Shown piece by piece: positions 1 through 11,442 of a stretch of 64,000 bases of DNA (the stretch's first letter is position 1; each line of letters begins with the position of its first letter). This stretch comes from Heterotrichella gracilis. Lineage: Eukaryota; Sar; Xanthophyceae; Tribonematales; Xanthonemataceae. The translations under genes were made by a program, and so were the position numbers. The notes beneath the pieces are model-generated. The model saw only the letters and a list, made by a program, of their open reading frames with translations. It was not told the origin of the DNA and ran no database searches. The stretch is from positions 1 through 64,000 of the forward strand of contig JAULBX010003888.1 in the NCBI GenBank assembly GCA_032358255.1, in the 5' to 3' direction.

Positions 1-418
1 GGGCCAATAGGAAGCCAGGGATCACAGGGACAGGATTCACAGGCCCCCAGTGCAAGGGGGTTGGTAGTAATGGCCCCTGCTTGCCGGGGATTCATTCTCG
101 TTTCAACGCATCCCAGTGTATTAACGGCGTTAACGTTTCAGATTGATGGGGACGGATCATCGAGTCGATTCTAGTAATTACTTATAAGGGGTATCCTGCA
201 GCTTGTTCTGCGATGCGGGTTGTTCTGCGTCGGGTTGTTCTGCGATGTGGTTGTTCTGCAGCTTGTTCTGCGATGCGGATTCTTCCTGGAACAAACAAAC
301 TCACCTAACTCACCCGTTTGGTGGTTTTGTATGTTCCAGGGAGAAACTGCATCGCATAACAAGCTGCACAGGAGCTCTACAGTGACCGCGGTACATACAT
401 TAGTAGTATCGAGGCAAA
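1..418. repeat. Upstream region of the PhoD gene with a short tandem repeat
   Basis: No gene is recognised before the first ATG at 419. From about 199 to 283 a degenerate unit of roughly 17 bases, built on GTTGTTCTGCGATGCGG, recurs about five times. This produces spurious open frames on both strands. I see no clear TATA box. The region presumably holds the PhoD promoter, but nothing in it can be assigned. Confidence 0.5.
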
Positions 419-3400
419 ATGGCGGCGACTGTGGGCGTACGCGTGCTTGCTGCTTTCCTGCTGTTGTGCAGCGGTGCTAACGCCGCGTTGTACTCGTTCG
501 ACCATGGCGTGGCATCCGGCGACCCCCTGCCCACCGCTGTCATCCTCTGGACGAGGTGAGACACAGCAAACCAAGTGGAGCATGTATCTATGTGCTTACT
601 TTTGCAGGCGCTCGCACGACGTGTTGCTCCTGTGACCGTACGTTCGGTGACTTGTATCACGTCATGGAGTTGAGGCCATGCATGCATGCGGCCGCGGGTG
701 GCTCGAGCTCTCATGAGCCTTGCGCGCCTTCCAGCACTGTTGTGCACACATGTGTACGGATAAACTATATAAACGGTCTTCAAAAATGACCTAGCTATGC
801 GCCCCAGGTTTCCTGCGCCTACGGTGATGTGTTTGTCTTGTGTGTTTATCTTGGCGATGTCGATGCCATCGGATGTACATGTGCGCGAGAATATTCGGCA
901 CTGCCAAACGAACTTGTTGCCACTTTAAGCACCTCCAATCTGTAATCCTATGTAGCATCCTGTCGTTATGGCTCGCAATGACTCGTTCGCGCCCGCAAAC
1001 GCACGCCCATCATGATGATCACCCCGCATGCATGCACCCGCGACAGCCTAGACAGCCACGCGAAACGACTGTACAGCTTGGCAGTCACAACCTCATCGTG
1101 CACTTCTCTGCCACCTTTGACGCACTTTCCACCTTCCTTACCCCTGGCCTGTAATTGTGAACAGGATAACTAGGATAACGTTATCCTATTTATCCTGCCT
1201 GCCCGAGGCTGCTAAGGCTGCTTGTGTAGCTTGTCTGACATGAAAAATCCTTTTGCACATATTTCTTGTTACCCCTTGCATTCCATCCCCAGGCTCGGGC
1301 CCCCGCCTACCTCGTCCCAGCCTGGGCAACCACTCCACCTCATCCACGGCCTTTCTAGCCTTTCCATCGGCCTCTCTATATATCACGTATATCACGCTGT
1401 GAAGCAAACTCCACACAACCCCCCTCACCTGGTCAGACCTCCCTTGCAACGCCCAGGCACATCCCGCACACTCTCCACCCAAGCACCAAACCCTCCCTCC
1501 CTTCAGCACGCATGGAATGCATGCAGGCCCACCGGTTCCTAGCGGGCTAAGCGGGCTGAAGTCACTATATAGAAAATGTGGAAAATGTAGAAAATGTATT
1601 TTCAAAAACAAAACAAATTGTTTCCGCCTGCAGGCTGACCCCTCGCCCCAGCGTGGTGAACAAGGTCATCCAGTCCACCGCCACCATCAATTTGTCCGTG
1701 ACGTGGCAGGTGTCGCGCCAGTCCAACTTCAGCACCGTGGAGCAGACCGGCACCGCCTCCACCAATGCGAGCGTGGACTTCACCGTCAAGGTGGGTGTAT
1801 GTGGGGAGGGGGACGGGCCACACCGTGTGGATGGGGTTTTCTAGTAGTGGGGGTGCAGGGGTTTAGGGTGTGTACCAAACCGTGTGGGGGGTGTAGGGTT
1901 CAGGGTGTAGGGTTTATAGGGTTTTAGGTTTAGGGTTCAAAGCGTGTACCACACTGTGCGGGGGGTTCAGGGTTTAAGGTTTAGGGTTTAGGGTGTGTAC
2001 CACACCGTGTGGGGGGTGTAGGGTGTAGGGTTTAGGGCGGGCGCCACACCGGTGCATGCATCGTGCCTGGCCTACTTCAGCAGCGCGGATTAGACTAGTC
2101 GGACAGGCACCCCCACTACCCCCACCACCGATGCAAGCGTGGACTTCACCGTCAATGTGGGTATGGTGGGGCAGGGCACTGCGTGCACTGGAGGTGTGGG
2201 GTATACCTACCTGTACGTCCCTAGACCTACGTGCAAGGTTTAGGGTTTAGGGCTTGTCCCCTCTCCGTGTGGGGTGTGTAGGGTGTAGGGTTCATGAACT
2301 GACTAGGGCGTGCAGTAATACTGCTTTATGCCAACCTTAAACCCTATTACAGGGTACCCTTCCCCCGTCACTATTGTAGAGTTTAGGGTTTAGGGTGTGT
2401 GGCCGCTACACTACCCCCACCCCCCTGCAGGTAGACGCCACTGGCTTGTCCTAAGCGTTGTAGTATACTACTACTACGTAGCGTTATAGTACGTACTACT
2501 ACTGTAACGGAGCAAAAGGGCTTGTTGCGAGTGGGATATCTGAGAACATATGTACCGATATGTTACAACTACCGCTACAGCAACACTAAACCCTAACGTT
2601 GCCACTGAATACACTACCCCCACCTCCTCTCCCAGGTTGACGCCACTGGCCTGGCCTCAGCAACGCAGCACTACTACTTCCCCTAAACCCTGAGCCCTGA
2701 ACACACTTTCCTCCTTCCCAGGTTGATGTGACTGGCCTGGCCTCAGCGGTGCAGTACTACTACCGCTATGTGTCATCAGACGGCTACAACTCGCCAGCAG
2801 GGAAGTTCAAGCTGCCACAGCCAGCAGGTGAGGAAACCCTAAACCCTAAATCACGTACCCTCGCCCTAAAGCCTGCAGGGAAGTTCAAGCTGCCAACAGG
2901 TGTAGCAGGTGAGGAATGCTACACCCTGACCATAAATATAAGCTCCAAACCCTAAACCTAAACAGTAGGTGAGGGCAGGGCAATCCCGCCCGCTCCCCCC
3001 AACACACACACTGCCGCCATTAGTGTACTGCACTGCCGCACACACTGCCCAACCCCTCGCCAGGACAGACCATGTGCGCTATGTGCGCTCTGCACTGCTC
3101 AGTGCCCTCATGTGACTTGCTGGCGTTCTTGTCGCTCCCCCCTGTTTGCCCCTGAACCCCCCCCTCCCCCCTCCCACCCCCTTTGCCCTGACACGCTTAC
3201 TCCCCCCTTCTTTGCCCCTGATCCCCACTCCCCCTCCCACCCCTCCCCAGGCAAGACCATGTCTGCCATGCGCTACGCTGTCTTCTCATGCTCCAACTGG
3301 GGCTTTGGCTACTTCAACGCATACGACCTGGCTTCAAGGTGGGTGGGAAAATGTGGGGTGAGCCGACCCTAGGTTTCCTTACACAGGTGGCCTCATATGC

Positions 3401-6400
3401 ACACCTGCACTGGTCGTCAGCCCCAGCTGTTAGTTGATGCGTGCACAGAAAGTATGCGTATTGAGCACCTGGATGCAGATACCCCCTGATTATGCTGTAC
3501 AATCTGTAAGATTAAACAGTGATGATGGTGAGAATATCAAGTTTTTGTTCTATGTCTGTAGGTACCCCCTGGATTTCTGGGTGCACCTGGGAGACTTTGT
3601 GAGTAACAGAACCCTAAACCCTAAGCTGAATAGTGCCTGTCCATTGCCTGGTAATATTTGCTGGTATTATTGTGTGATAACATTGGCTGGTACACCACCC
3701 TACATTCAAGTAGCCCTGCTCGTTTGTACTTTTATTCATTCATTTCCGTATTCTGCTTGTTGCTTGCTCAATGTGTGCTCATCGCTTGCGCACTTCTGTG
3801 CACATGCGCATGGTCCGCTGATGTACCCCTGTGGCAGCCACACCAAACCAGACCCCAACCAGTACCCTACTAGGGTGAGCCTACTAGGGTAACGTGACAC
3901 CCCCCCCCCGCAGATCTATGAGTATGGCCCCGACACCTTCCCCACCCCCAAGCAGGCGGGGCGATACAACGAGGCACCTCTAGGTGAGTGTCAACTTGTA
4001 CACCAGGGTGTTCCCGATGTTCATGCATGTATCTGCCCACGTATTACCCCCCTGACTCACTCATCGCCTCCCCATTCTCGTGTATTGCATCCCCTTTTCA
4101 CGTGCCCCCCCCTTTTCAGGCCTCCAGCCCGCAAATGACATCATCACACTGAGCGACTACCGCCTGCGCTACTCCACCTACCGCAGGGATGCAGGACTGC
4201 AGGTGAGACAAGCCAAATCCCAAAAACCCGTTGCCCTGGCTTGCGGAAAACCCCAAAGCCCGCCTTGAGGAAAACCCTAATCACCTGGCTCAAGGAAATT
4301 CCAGAATCATAAACCCAGAACCAGCAGCTGTCGCCACAGCTACACTCCACTTACTGCCAGGAGTCAGGGGTGCAGGCGAGACAGGAAAAACCGAAAAGCC
4401 TGTAACCAAAAACGATAAAACGAAAAAAAATGAAAAAAAGAAAACCCCTAATCCCCTGTCACCAAACCCTGCGCCTGCGTTACTTCACCTAGCGGCTGGG
4501 ATCTCTACTCGACCTGAGGTAGGTTCTACTGCAGGCCTCAGTGGGGGGTAGCGGGAGGCAAAGTGGCAGGCAAACTGGCCTAATCATGATCACCTCATCA
4601 ATCTGATCAGTGGTATTCAAAATTATCTCAACAATGCGACCATTTGCAATCTGACTGGTTTCAATTACTGCCGGCCCTGAGCGCCAAATACCACCTGGAG
4701 GCCATCAATTTTTTTCAATCTGATGAGGTGCCATCATAATGATCCAGCAATCTTGATCGTGGTTTCCATCCCCGCAGGCCCTGAGCGCCAACTCCCCCCT
4801 GGTGGCCATCTGGGATGACCACGAGTTTGCAACCCGTGCGTTCATGGATGGCGCAGAGAACCACAACTCCAGCACACGTGCGCAAACCCTAATCACAAAT
4901 CCTGAACTAAACCCTAACTCTACATCGTGAACAACGGGTTCATGGATGGCGCAGATAACCACAACTCCAGCTCACGTGCGCAAACCCTAAACCCTGACCA
5001 CAAAGCCTAAATCTACACCCTGGCTATAACCACCAACACTAAGCAATGCCATCATGGATGGCACCAAAAACCCACAACTGCTTGCGCAAGGACCCTATCC
5101 AGAACCCTAAGTAACCCCTTCCACACCCCGGCAGGATACGAGGGTAAGTGAGCGCTGCACCATCACCCTTGCACCCCAAGCCCTGTCCGAAACCCTATCC
5201 AAACGTTATGATTAACCTGAACAAAAGCCCTAACCAGACTGTTCCCAATACCCTCCTGAGGGCAGCTGGGAGCTGCGCAAGGTCAGCGCCACACACATCC
5301 TAACCAGACCCCTGACCAAACTCAAACCCTAACCAATACCCTGGAGAGGCAGCTGGGAGGTGCGCAAGGCCAACGCTATCCAGGCATACCATTAAACCCT
5401 CTCAAAACTCCAACTCCACCCTTCACAATGCCCTACAGAGGGTGACTGGGAGGTGCGCAAGGCCAACGCCATCCAGGCATACCACGAGTGGCTGCCCATC
5501 CGCAGCTACGTCAACGGCATCTTCATCGGTGCCAACATCAACCGCACCTTCCAGTTTGGCAAGCTCGCAACACTGATGGTGGCAGAGGGCAGGATCACGG
5601 TGGGTGGAGGAAAACCCTAGTAAAACCCTGTCAAAGCCCCTAAATTTAGGACGGTTGCCGGACAAGCGGCTCCCACCACAGGGCTGCACCCGGACCCCGG
5701 CACCTGCTTTTCTCAAAACCCAAGATATACTCTATGCACATCTTACCCCAAACCAAAACCCTAAACAATACCCTAAAAAAAGAAACTACCACCCCCACCC
5801 AGGGCTGACCCTGGACCCGGCTCTTACCTTAAAGCCACCTACGCCTTCAACAGCATGATCTGCACGCCCAAAATAGAATCACAACCAAACCCTACCCAAG
5901 ATGTTGGCACCTATGCTACTGAAAACCCTAACCGCTACCCTACACAACCCCTGACCCATGTACCCCACCCCCCTGCAGGGCCGCACCCAGAACCCGGAAA
6001 CCTACGCCAACGCCACCTCAGCATTCAACAGCGTGATCGCCACGGTGTCACAGGCCTTTGGCGCCAACCCCCTCTCCACCACCCCCTTTGCCATCACCCC
6101 CACCCAGGAGGCAACGCTGCAGGCAATCAAGGTGGGTACCGATGGGGTGGGGTTGGGGGTGCCTATGTTGGCAAGCACCCGTGTGATCGGGTTGGCATGC
6201 ATTTGCCCTAATGAAGTTGGTAGGCAAAGCCAATGAATATGTGACAAAACCTTCCTGAATGGGTGAGTTGTAGACCCGCTCGGAATCATGATACCATCGT
6301 GTGATCATACGATGGTAAACCTTAAAATAACCTTGATTTACCTGGTGACTCCCAGCCTGGCGCACAGCCAGTCCACAACCGGGTTAGGTCTATCATCCTA

Positions 6401-9400
6401 CTCTCCCTCACCCGCACACACAGGCAGATACCAAGGCCCAGCGCAACCTGCTCCATCCAATCCAATCCAATCCAATCATGTCCCCCCCCACACACACACA
6501 CGCACAGGCAGGTGCCAAGGCCACCCGCACCACCCCACCACCCCCCACCACACACACAGGCCGGCGCCAAGACCCAGCACAACCTGCCCAATCCAATCCA
6601 ATCCCCCCCACCCACCCACCCACCCACCCACACACACAGGTGCCAAACCCACCCGCACCTTCCCCACCACCCCAATCCAATCCTGTTACCCGCCCCCAAC
6701 GCACACACCCACACCGGCACCAAGGCCCAGCGCAACCTACTCAATCCAATCCAATCAAATCTTGTTACCCCACCCGCCCACCACAAACACAGGCCGGCGC
6801 CGAGGCCCAGCGCACCCTGCCCAACGCCCACCTCCTAGGAAACGCCCAGGTCCAGTGGTTTGCATCCGAGACCAACAAGTCGGTGGCCGCCAAGACCATC
6901 TGGCAGCTGTATGGCCACGCGACAAACATGCTGGACTATTGGTTCCCAGACCTGCTGGGGGCAATTGATGCCATGAAGTGAGTAGTGGAATGCATGGGCA
7001 TTTAAGTACGCATTTGTATTCAATGAAGTACAACCAAAAATTGATAGTTAAAATGGCAAAACCTCTGGCCCTGTTTGCTGCCAAGACCACCTGGCAGCTG
7101 TGTCGCCAGGGGACAAACATATTGGTGGTTCCCGGACCTGCTGGGGGCAAGTGTCATAATGGAGAGAGTATATATGTGCATTTATTATCCAATTGATTTT
7201 TTTTAATTGTTGAGAACCATGTGAAAATGGCCTGGTATGCCTCCAAGCTCACCTGGCAGCTGCATGGCCAGCAAACGGTCATGGGTGCGTATGCAAATAG
7301 TAACAATCAAGAGCAATGTGGCCAACACCATTTAGATATTGATACAAAATTGTGATGTATTACGACCACCATCCTGTCAGCAATATGTCATGCAAAACAT
7401 TACACATAGTTGACCCTTACCCAGGTCCAAGAACCCCGATGTTGCCGCCAGCTGGCAGCAGGCACTCGATAACGTCACCATCTACGCCCCCACCGCCCCC
7501 AAGACCTACATCCCCACAGGCCCCGTCTGTTACGAGGCCAACATCTACGGCAAGCCCCAGCCGGTGACCACCACCAACATCGTCGTTGCCAGGGCTGCCG
7601 CGCTGATGGGCAAGTACAGGATCAACTATCACACTGACAGCTGGCAGGTGGTTGGGTGGGTGGGGGGATAAATAGCCCAGGTGCAAGGGCGGGCTGCGGT
7701 TTGTTCGTGTGAGTATTTCGGTATTTTCATAGGTAGCTTCTTGTGTTTTTTTTGCCCTCGGCGGGTGGGTGGTGGTGCGTTGAAGGGCATGTACATGATC
7801 AACCTCAACAGAGACGGCTGGCAGGTGGGTGTGGGTGTGGGTGGTTAGCAGAGTGGAATCATGGGGCAGGGTAGGCAGGTCCAAGGGCAAGCTGTATGGC
7901 ATAGTTATTGCATTGCAAATGACTTTCTGTTGGGTGTGTTGATATGAATGGGTATGGTAGGCAAAATGGTGTTTCTTAATGAAAGTTACCACTAAAAGTT
8001 ACGACTAAAGTTACACTATTATGTTATACCCCCGGCTCCTGCCTCCGGCCCACCACCTCTAAGTACAAGCGTGGTAGGGAAGCACCATTAGACGGGAAAC
8101 CCTAACTCCAGGTAATTTACCCTTGAGAATTTGAAGGCCCCTTGGAGAATCGGAATTTCTTCGAGGAGCTTCCACTGCCTGCCCGGCACGGCTCTTTGCT
8201 CTGATATTTTACCTTCACATGCCTTATGTATCGTTTATTGTGCATTATATTCTGAGGATCTTTTATTGGGGATGCAGGTGTGTGCCCCAGCCCTAGGGAC
8301 TATCCTGATCCCCAATTCCTGCCCTCAACTCCCAGGGATTCACCGTTGAGAAGAAAAAGATACTGGCAGTGAAGAAGACCGCCACCAACGCCATTGTGTA
8401 TGCGGGCGACAGCGCCAACGACTATGCCGGGGTGTACCTGGACGGGGAGGTGAGGCATTGTAAAATAAAAATAACTATTATGGAGTGATTTCACTGTACA
8501 TTATGATGTTGATAGCTATACAATACAGCAATTGTACTGTACATGGCTGCCACAATGACTACGCGGGCATGGGGTAAGTGGCGTGGATACACCAATGAAG
8601 TGTCACATGTGCACAGGCCATGGCGGCAATGTTTGTTGATGGGAATGCAGTGGACTGCATATTTTAGTAGAATCAGGTTGTACCACTAGTGCAGGGCATT
8701 GTCATCCAAGCACAGTGCAACGGCATTTCACTCCCTAATGAAACCAAACTGATTTACAGTACAGTTGGTAAATTACACCAGAATTGTGCACAATCTACGA
8801 GATTAGGTGCTTCACGTGAGTTCACGCATGTAGGGTCTGCTAACTTATATAAAATATAAAATATATAATGTATTATGTATTATATATAATTTATATAATA
8901 ATATGAATTCATATCGTGTCTTATTGGCTTGCACCCCATGTCTCAGGGCAAGGTGATCCACGCTGAGTTCGACGGCGCCGCCGTGACCTCCCCTGGCTTT
9001 GAGGATTCGTTTACCATCATCCCCCAGGACCTGGTGGCAAACGGATCGGTGGCGGCGAGCGCGGGCTCAAAGGAGAGCGTCACGGTGGGTGGGCAGGGTT
9101 GACATGACCCTAAATTAACGCCAAACCCTCTTGCATGCCATGCCTGCTGGCATTGGCTAAATAGGCCTCAGGCCTATCCTTGACCAGCCTAACCAGCCGT
9201 TCTGGCTGGTGTGGTGCGCTGGTGCGAGCCAGTGGCCCCCTAACTACGCCTCTGTGCGTTCCCTTTCTTTCTTCTACCTCCTTTCTAGCACATTTTGCTT
9301 GCACAGTGCCATCGGGACCTGTCCCACTGGCGTGGCCAGTGCGACCTCCAAGGACAGTGGGTGGGTGGGGTTTGGGGTTCAGCATGTTTAGGGTTTTTCT

Positions 9401-10893
9401 TGTGCAGCGTTAGCATGCGCGGGTTCCAAGGAGAGCGTCACGGTGGGTGGGTAAGGTTGACCTTAACCCCAATATCAGGTTTTAGGGCTTTGCTTGTGCG
9501 GCGGGGGCCAGCTGACGTAGAAACCGCGGCCAAGGAGGGTGCCATGGTGAGTGGTTAGGGTTTGAGTACAAAATTGAAAAGCACCCTAAATAGGACTTAG
9601 GGCTGGCCTAGTGCGGGGTCCAAGGAGGGCGACACGGTGAGGGTGTGCGGCTTTAGGGTTTCGGATATATGGACTAGGGTTCCAGGGTCCACCTGCAGCA
9701 CCATCACATATACACACACACACACCCTGCACTCACACATGAACATGCGGGTTGCGGGTGCATGTTCAACCCCTCAACCCCCAACCTCCCACCCCTTCAC
9801 CCCCCACTCCGCAGGTTTGGGCCGACCAGCAGCAGCGGAGCTTGATGTACATGTTACCCCCCCACACACCCCCACCCCCCACACACCCCACGCACACCTT
9901 GACTCCCCACTCCTCATCCCCCACACACCAGTGCGTGCCGACCAGCATCACAAGTGCTTCATGTGCACCTCACCCCATTGACCCCCCACTCCTCCCCCGC
10001 GCCCACCTGTTTAGGGTGTGGGCTGACCAGCACTACGGTTTAGGGTGTGGGGTTTAGGGTGTGGGCTGACCAGCAGCACAAGGGCTTCATGCATGGGTTA
10101 CTCCCCCCTCCCCCCCCCCTTGACCCCCCCCTCCTCCCCCCCCACCGCAGGTGTGGGCCGACACACAGCACAAGGGCTTCATGTACGTGTACCTGGATGG
10201 GTCCAAGCAAAAGGTGGACTATGTCAAGGTAGATAACATTTGTCGGCCAGACTACAAGGTAGGGGAGGGAGATGGTGGGTCGTGGTGTAGTGGTGTGTGT
10301 GATGGGGGGGCGAGAGGGGGCTAAGTCAAGGATAACATGTGCCTGCCGACTACAAGGTAGGGACTCTTTCTCATAGCAAAAAGAAAAGGGGGGGGGGTAG
10401 GGGATGGGAGGGGTTTTTAGGGTTTTAGGCACGGGACTGCAACGCAATGGCATAGTATAACCCCCGTGGAGTATTGGGGGTGGGCGGGCGTGCATGAGAT
10501 GCCCAGATGGATTTGCAAACCCCAACCACACCCTCCAGGCATACTGCATCAACTCATTTGAGGGCTACACGTGCGCAGAGGCAACCAAGGGCAACATGCA
10601 AAACACACCAAAAACAAATCCAACCAAAACCCTGCTACCACCAGCCTGGGCCTGCAACTTGCGCAAATAACTCTATTAGAAGTTTTAAAAATACCCCAAC
10701 AAAACCCCTTTCTGCCCCCCAGGCGTTCTGCGTCAAGTCGTTCTACCGCTACACCCACGCCGAGGCAGCCAAACAGAAGCTGGCCGACGGCCTCATTGAT
10801 GCCCCGTGCAGCCCCATCCCCTCCGGCAGACCCTACCAGGGCATCCAAAAGATCAACACAGGCCCGTTCCAGGTGTCCACCGGGCTGCAGTAG
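419..10893 (+). CDS. PHOD: PhoD-type alkaline phosphatase/phosphodiesterase, secreted
   Basis: Predicted 679-residue metallophosphatase of the PhoD family, which frees phosphate from external mono- and diesters. Seventeen exons: 419-555, 1634-1790, 2722-2827, 3251-3338, 3562-3598, 3914-3983, 4120-4202, 4778-4877, 5135-5143, 5439-5599, 5979-6131, 6793-6977, 7425-7647, 8336-8449, 8947-9084, 10151-10258, 10723-10893; lengths sum to 680 codons with stop. The start is the ATG opening a signal peptide (about residues 1-22, ending GANA). The PhoD N-terminal domain begins [10 protein letters not shown]. Metal-site motifs are HLGDFIYEYG (about 172-181) and WDDHEF (about 238-243). Odd points: an insertion after DDHEF ([15 protein letters not shown]) and a 9-base exon. 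The 3' end of exon 8 and the microexon are the least certain boundaries. Secretion and phosphate-scavenging are inferred from family and signal peptide. Confidence 0.9.
1791..2721 (+). repeat. PhoD intron 2: TTTAGGG-type tracts and echoes of exons 2 and 3
   Basis: From about 1850 to 2400 the intron carries repeated TAGGGTTTAGGG-like tracts alternating with a GTGTACCACACCGTGTGGGG unit derived from sequence just after the donor. At 2120-2165 lies a copy of the exon 2 tail with a donor-like GTGGG. At about 2634-2690 lies a decayed copy of acceptor plus exon 3 head, ahead of the true acceptor at 2721. Confidence 0.75.
5135..5143 (+). other. Candidate 9-nt microexon of the PhoD gene
   Basis: Between exon 8 (ending in an AC before GTGCGC at 4878) and exon 10 (starting 5439), the sequence GATACGAGG is preceded by CCCCGGCAG and followed by GTAAGTG. 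Including it restores phase and gives R-Y-E-E-G-D-W across the junctions. Skipping it would shift the frame. This is sequence inference only; no transcript was available. Confidence 0.5.
6410..6792 (+). repeat. PhoD intron 11: tandem echoes of the exon 12 head
   Basis: Five degraded copies of the acceptor and first ~30 bases of exon 12 (coding [11 protein letters not shown]) occur at about 6420, 6505, 6556, 6636 and 6713, before the true exon at 6793. Most are followed by AATCCAATCC runs and separated by CA-rich tracts. The copies share CAGG...GCCAAGGCCCAGCGCAACCT wording with the real exon. Confidence 0.8.
6978..7424 (+). repeat. PhoD intron 12: two successive echoes of the exon 12 tail
   Basis: Copies of the exon 12 tail follow the true donor at 6978. 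The first (about 7050-7150) keeps GCCAAGACCACCTGGCAGCTG and GACCTGCTGGGGGCAA. The second (about 7222-7290) is more decayed and keeps CTCACCTGGCAGCTGCATGG. Decay increases with distance from the functional exon. Confidence 0.75.
8841..8915. repeat. AT-only tract in PhoD intron 14
   Basis: About 65 bases of nearly pure A/T, built from TATAAAATA, TATTATGTATTA and TATATAATTTATATAATAA words. It stands out sharply from the GC-rich surroundings and is internally self-complementary. No function is evident. Confidence 0.6.
9085..10150 (+). repeat. PhoD intron 15: donor echoes followed by acceptor echoes
   Basis: After the true donor at 9085 there are three copies of the exon 15 tail plus donor at 9421-9450, about 9529-9550 and 9611-9640 (core CCAAGGAG...ACGGTGAG/GTGGG). 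Four copies of the exon 16 head then follow at 9811-9853, 9929-9966, about 10016-10038 and 10060-10097 (core GTGTGGGCCGACCAGCAGCAC), before the true exon at 10151. TTTAGGG tracts lie between copies. Confidence 0.85.
10539..10600 (+). pseudogene. Pseudo-exon: decayed echo of the last PhoD exon
   Basis: This stretch follows a good acceptor (CCCTCCAG) and reads [18 protein letters not shown]. That parallels the true last exon at 10723 ([18 protein letters not shown]). It lacks a matching donor and would disturb the model, so I treat it as an acceptor-side echo rather than an exon. Confidence 0.65.
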
Positions 10894-11404
10894 GGTTTGC
10901 AGGAAACCCTAGGGTTAGGGCTTGTGAGAACCCAGGTTAGGGTTTAAAGGAAACCCTACTGAGGGTACCAAGGAGCTCCACACATGGCCATTCTAGGCAA
11001 GCAATGCAGGTTTATTGCTTGCCAAGTTGCGAGATCCAATAAACTAATTTTACCCGGGTCCGGCCCTTGAGTAGCTGTGTTCCCTGCCCCTTTCACAATG
11101 GTTGCCTGTCAGGCCGGGTGTGTCATATATTTTACTGGTCACATGCAAGGGCAGCTGATTGCTCCACCGGCCCTACCAACCTAAGTAAGATCTAGGTCCA
11201 GCCGATGCATCCTACCTCCCTAAAGTGAAAGTCGCAGGGAGCTTACATACCACCTGCTTATCCGATTAGGAATGCAGTCAAGCAAACCTTATTGTAATAC
11301 CTTTGGAATAGTAAGCTGGATCTTGTGTACCCTTTGGGGAAGCAGCATTAGCCCTTTGGACCATTCCCGGCGCTGCTGGTGAATAAACACACATTTATGT
11401 ATAT

Positions 11405-11442
11405 ACTTGATTCTAAAACTATATATAGTTTTAGAATCAAGT
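11405..11442. repeat. Perfect 38-bp palindrome
   Basis: The arm ACTTGATTCTAAAACTATA is followed immediately by its exact reverse complement with no spacer. It lies in the intergenic region about 510 bases after the PhoD stop. It could form a cruciform or a 3' hairpin; no family is assigned. Confidence 0.9.

Noticed and set aside
400-783. Minus-strand open frame of 127 codons over PhoD exon 1
   Set aside because: It is antisense to a clear signal-peptide exon and has no recognisable motif.
6322-6831. Minus-strand Gly/Trp/Cys-rich open frames over PhoD intron 11
   Set aside because: They are translations of the CA/CCAC-rich echo array and have no coding character.
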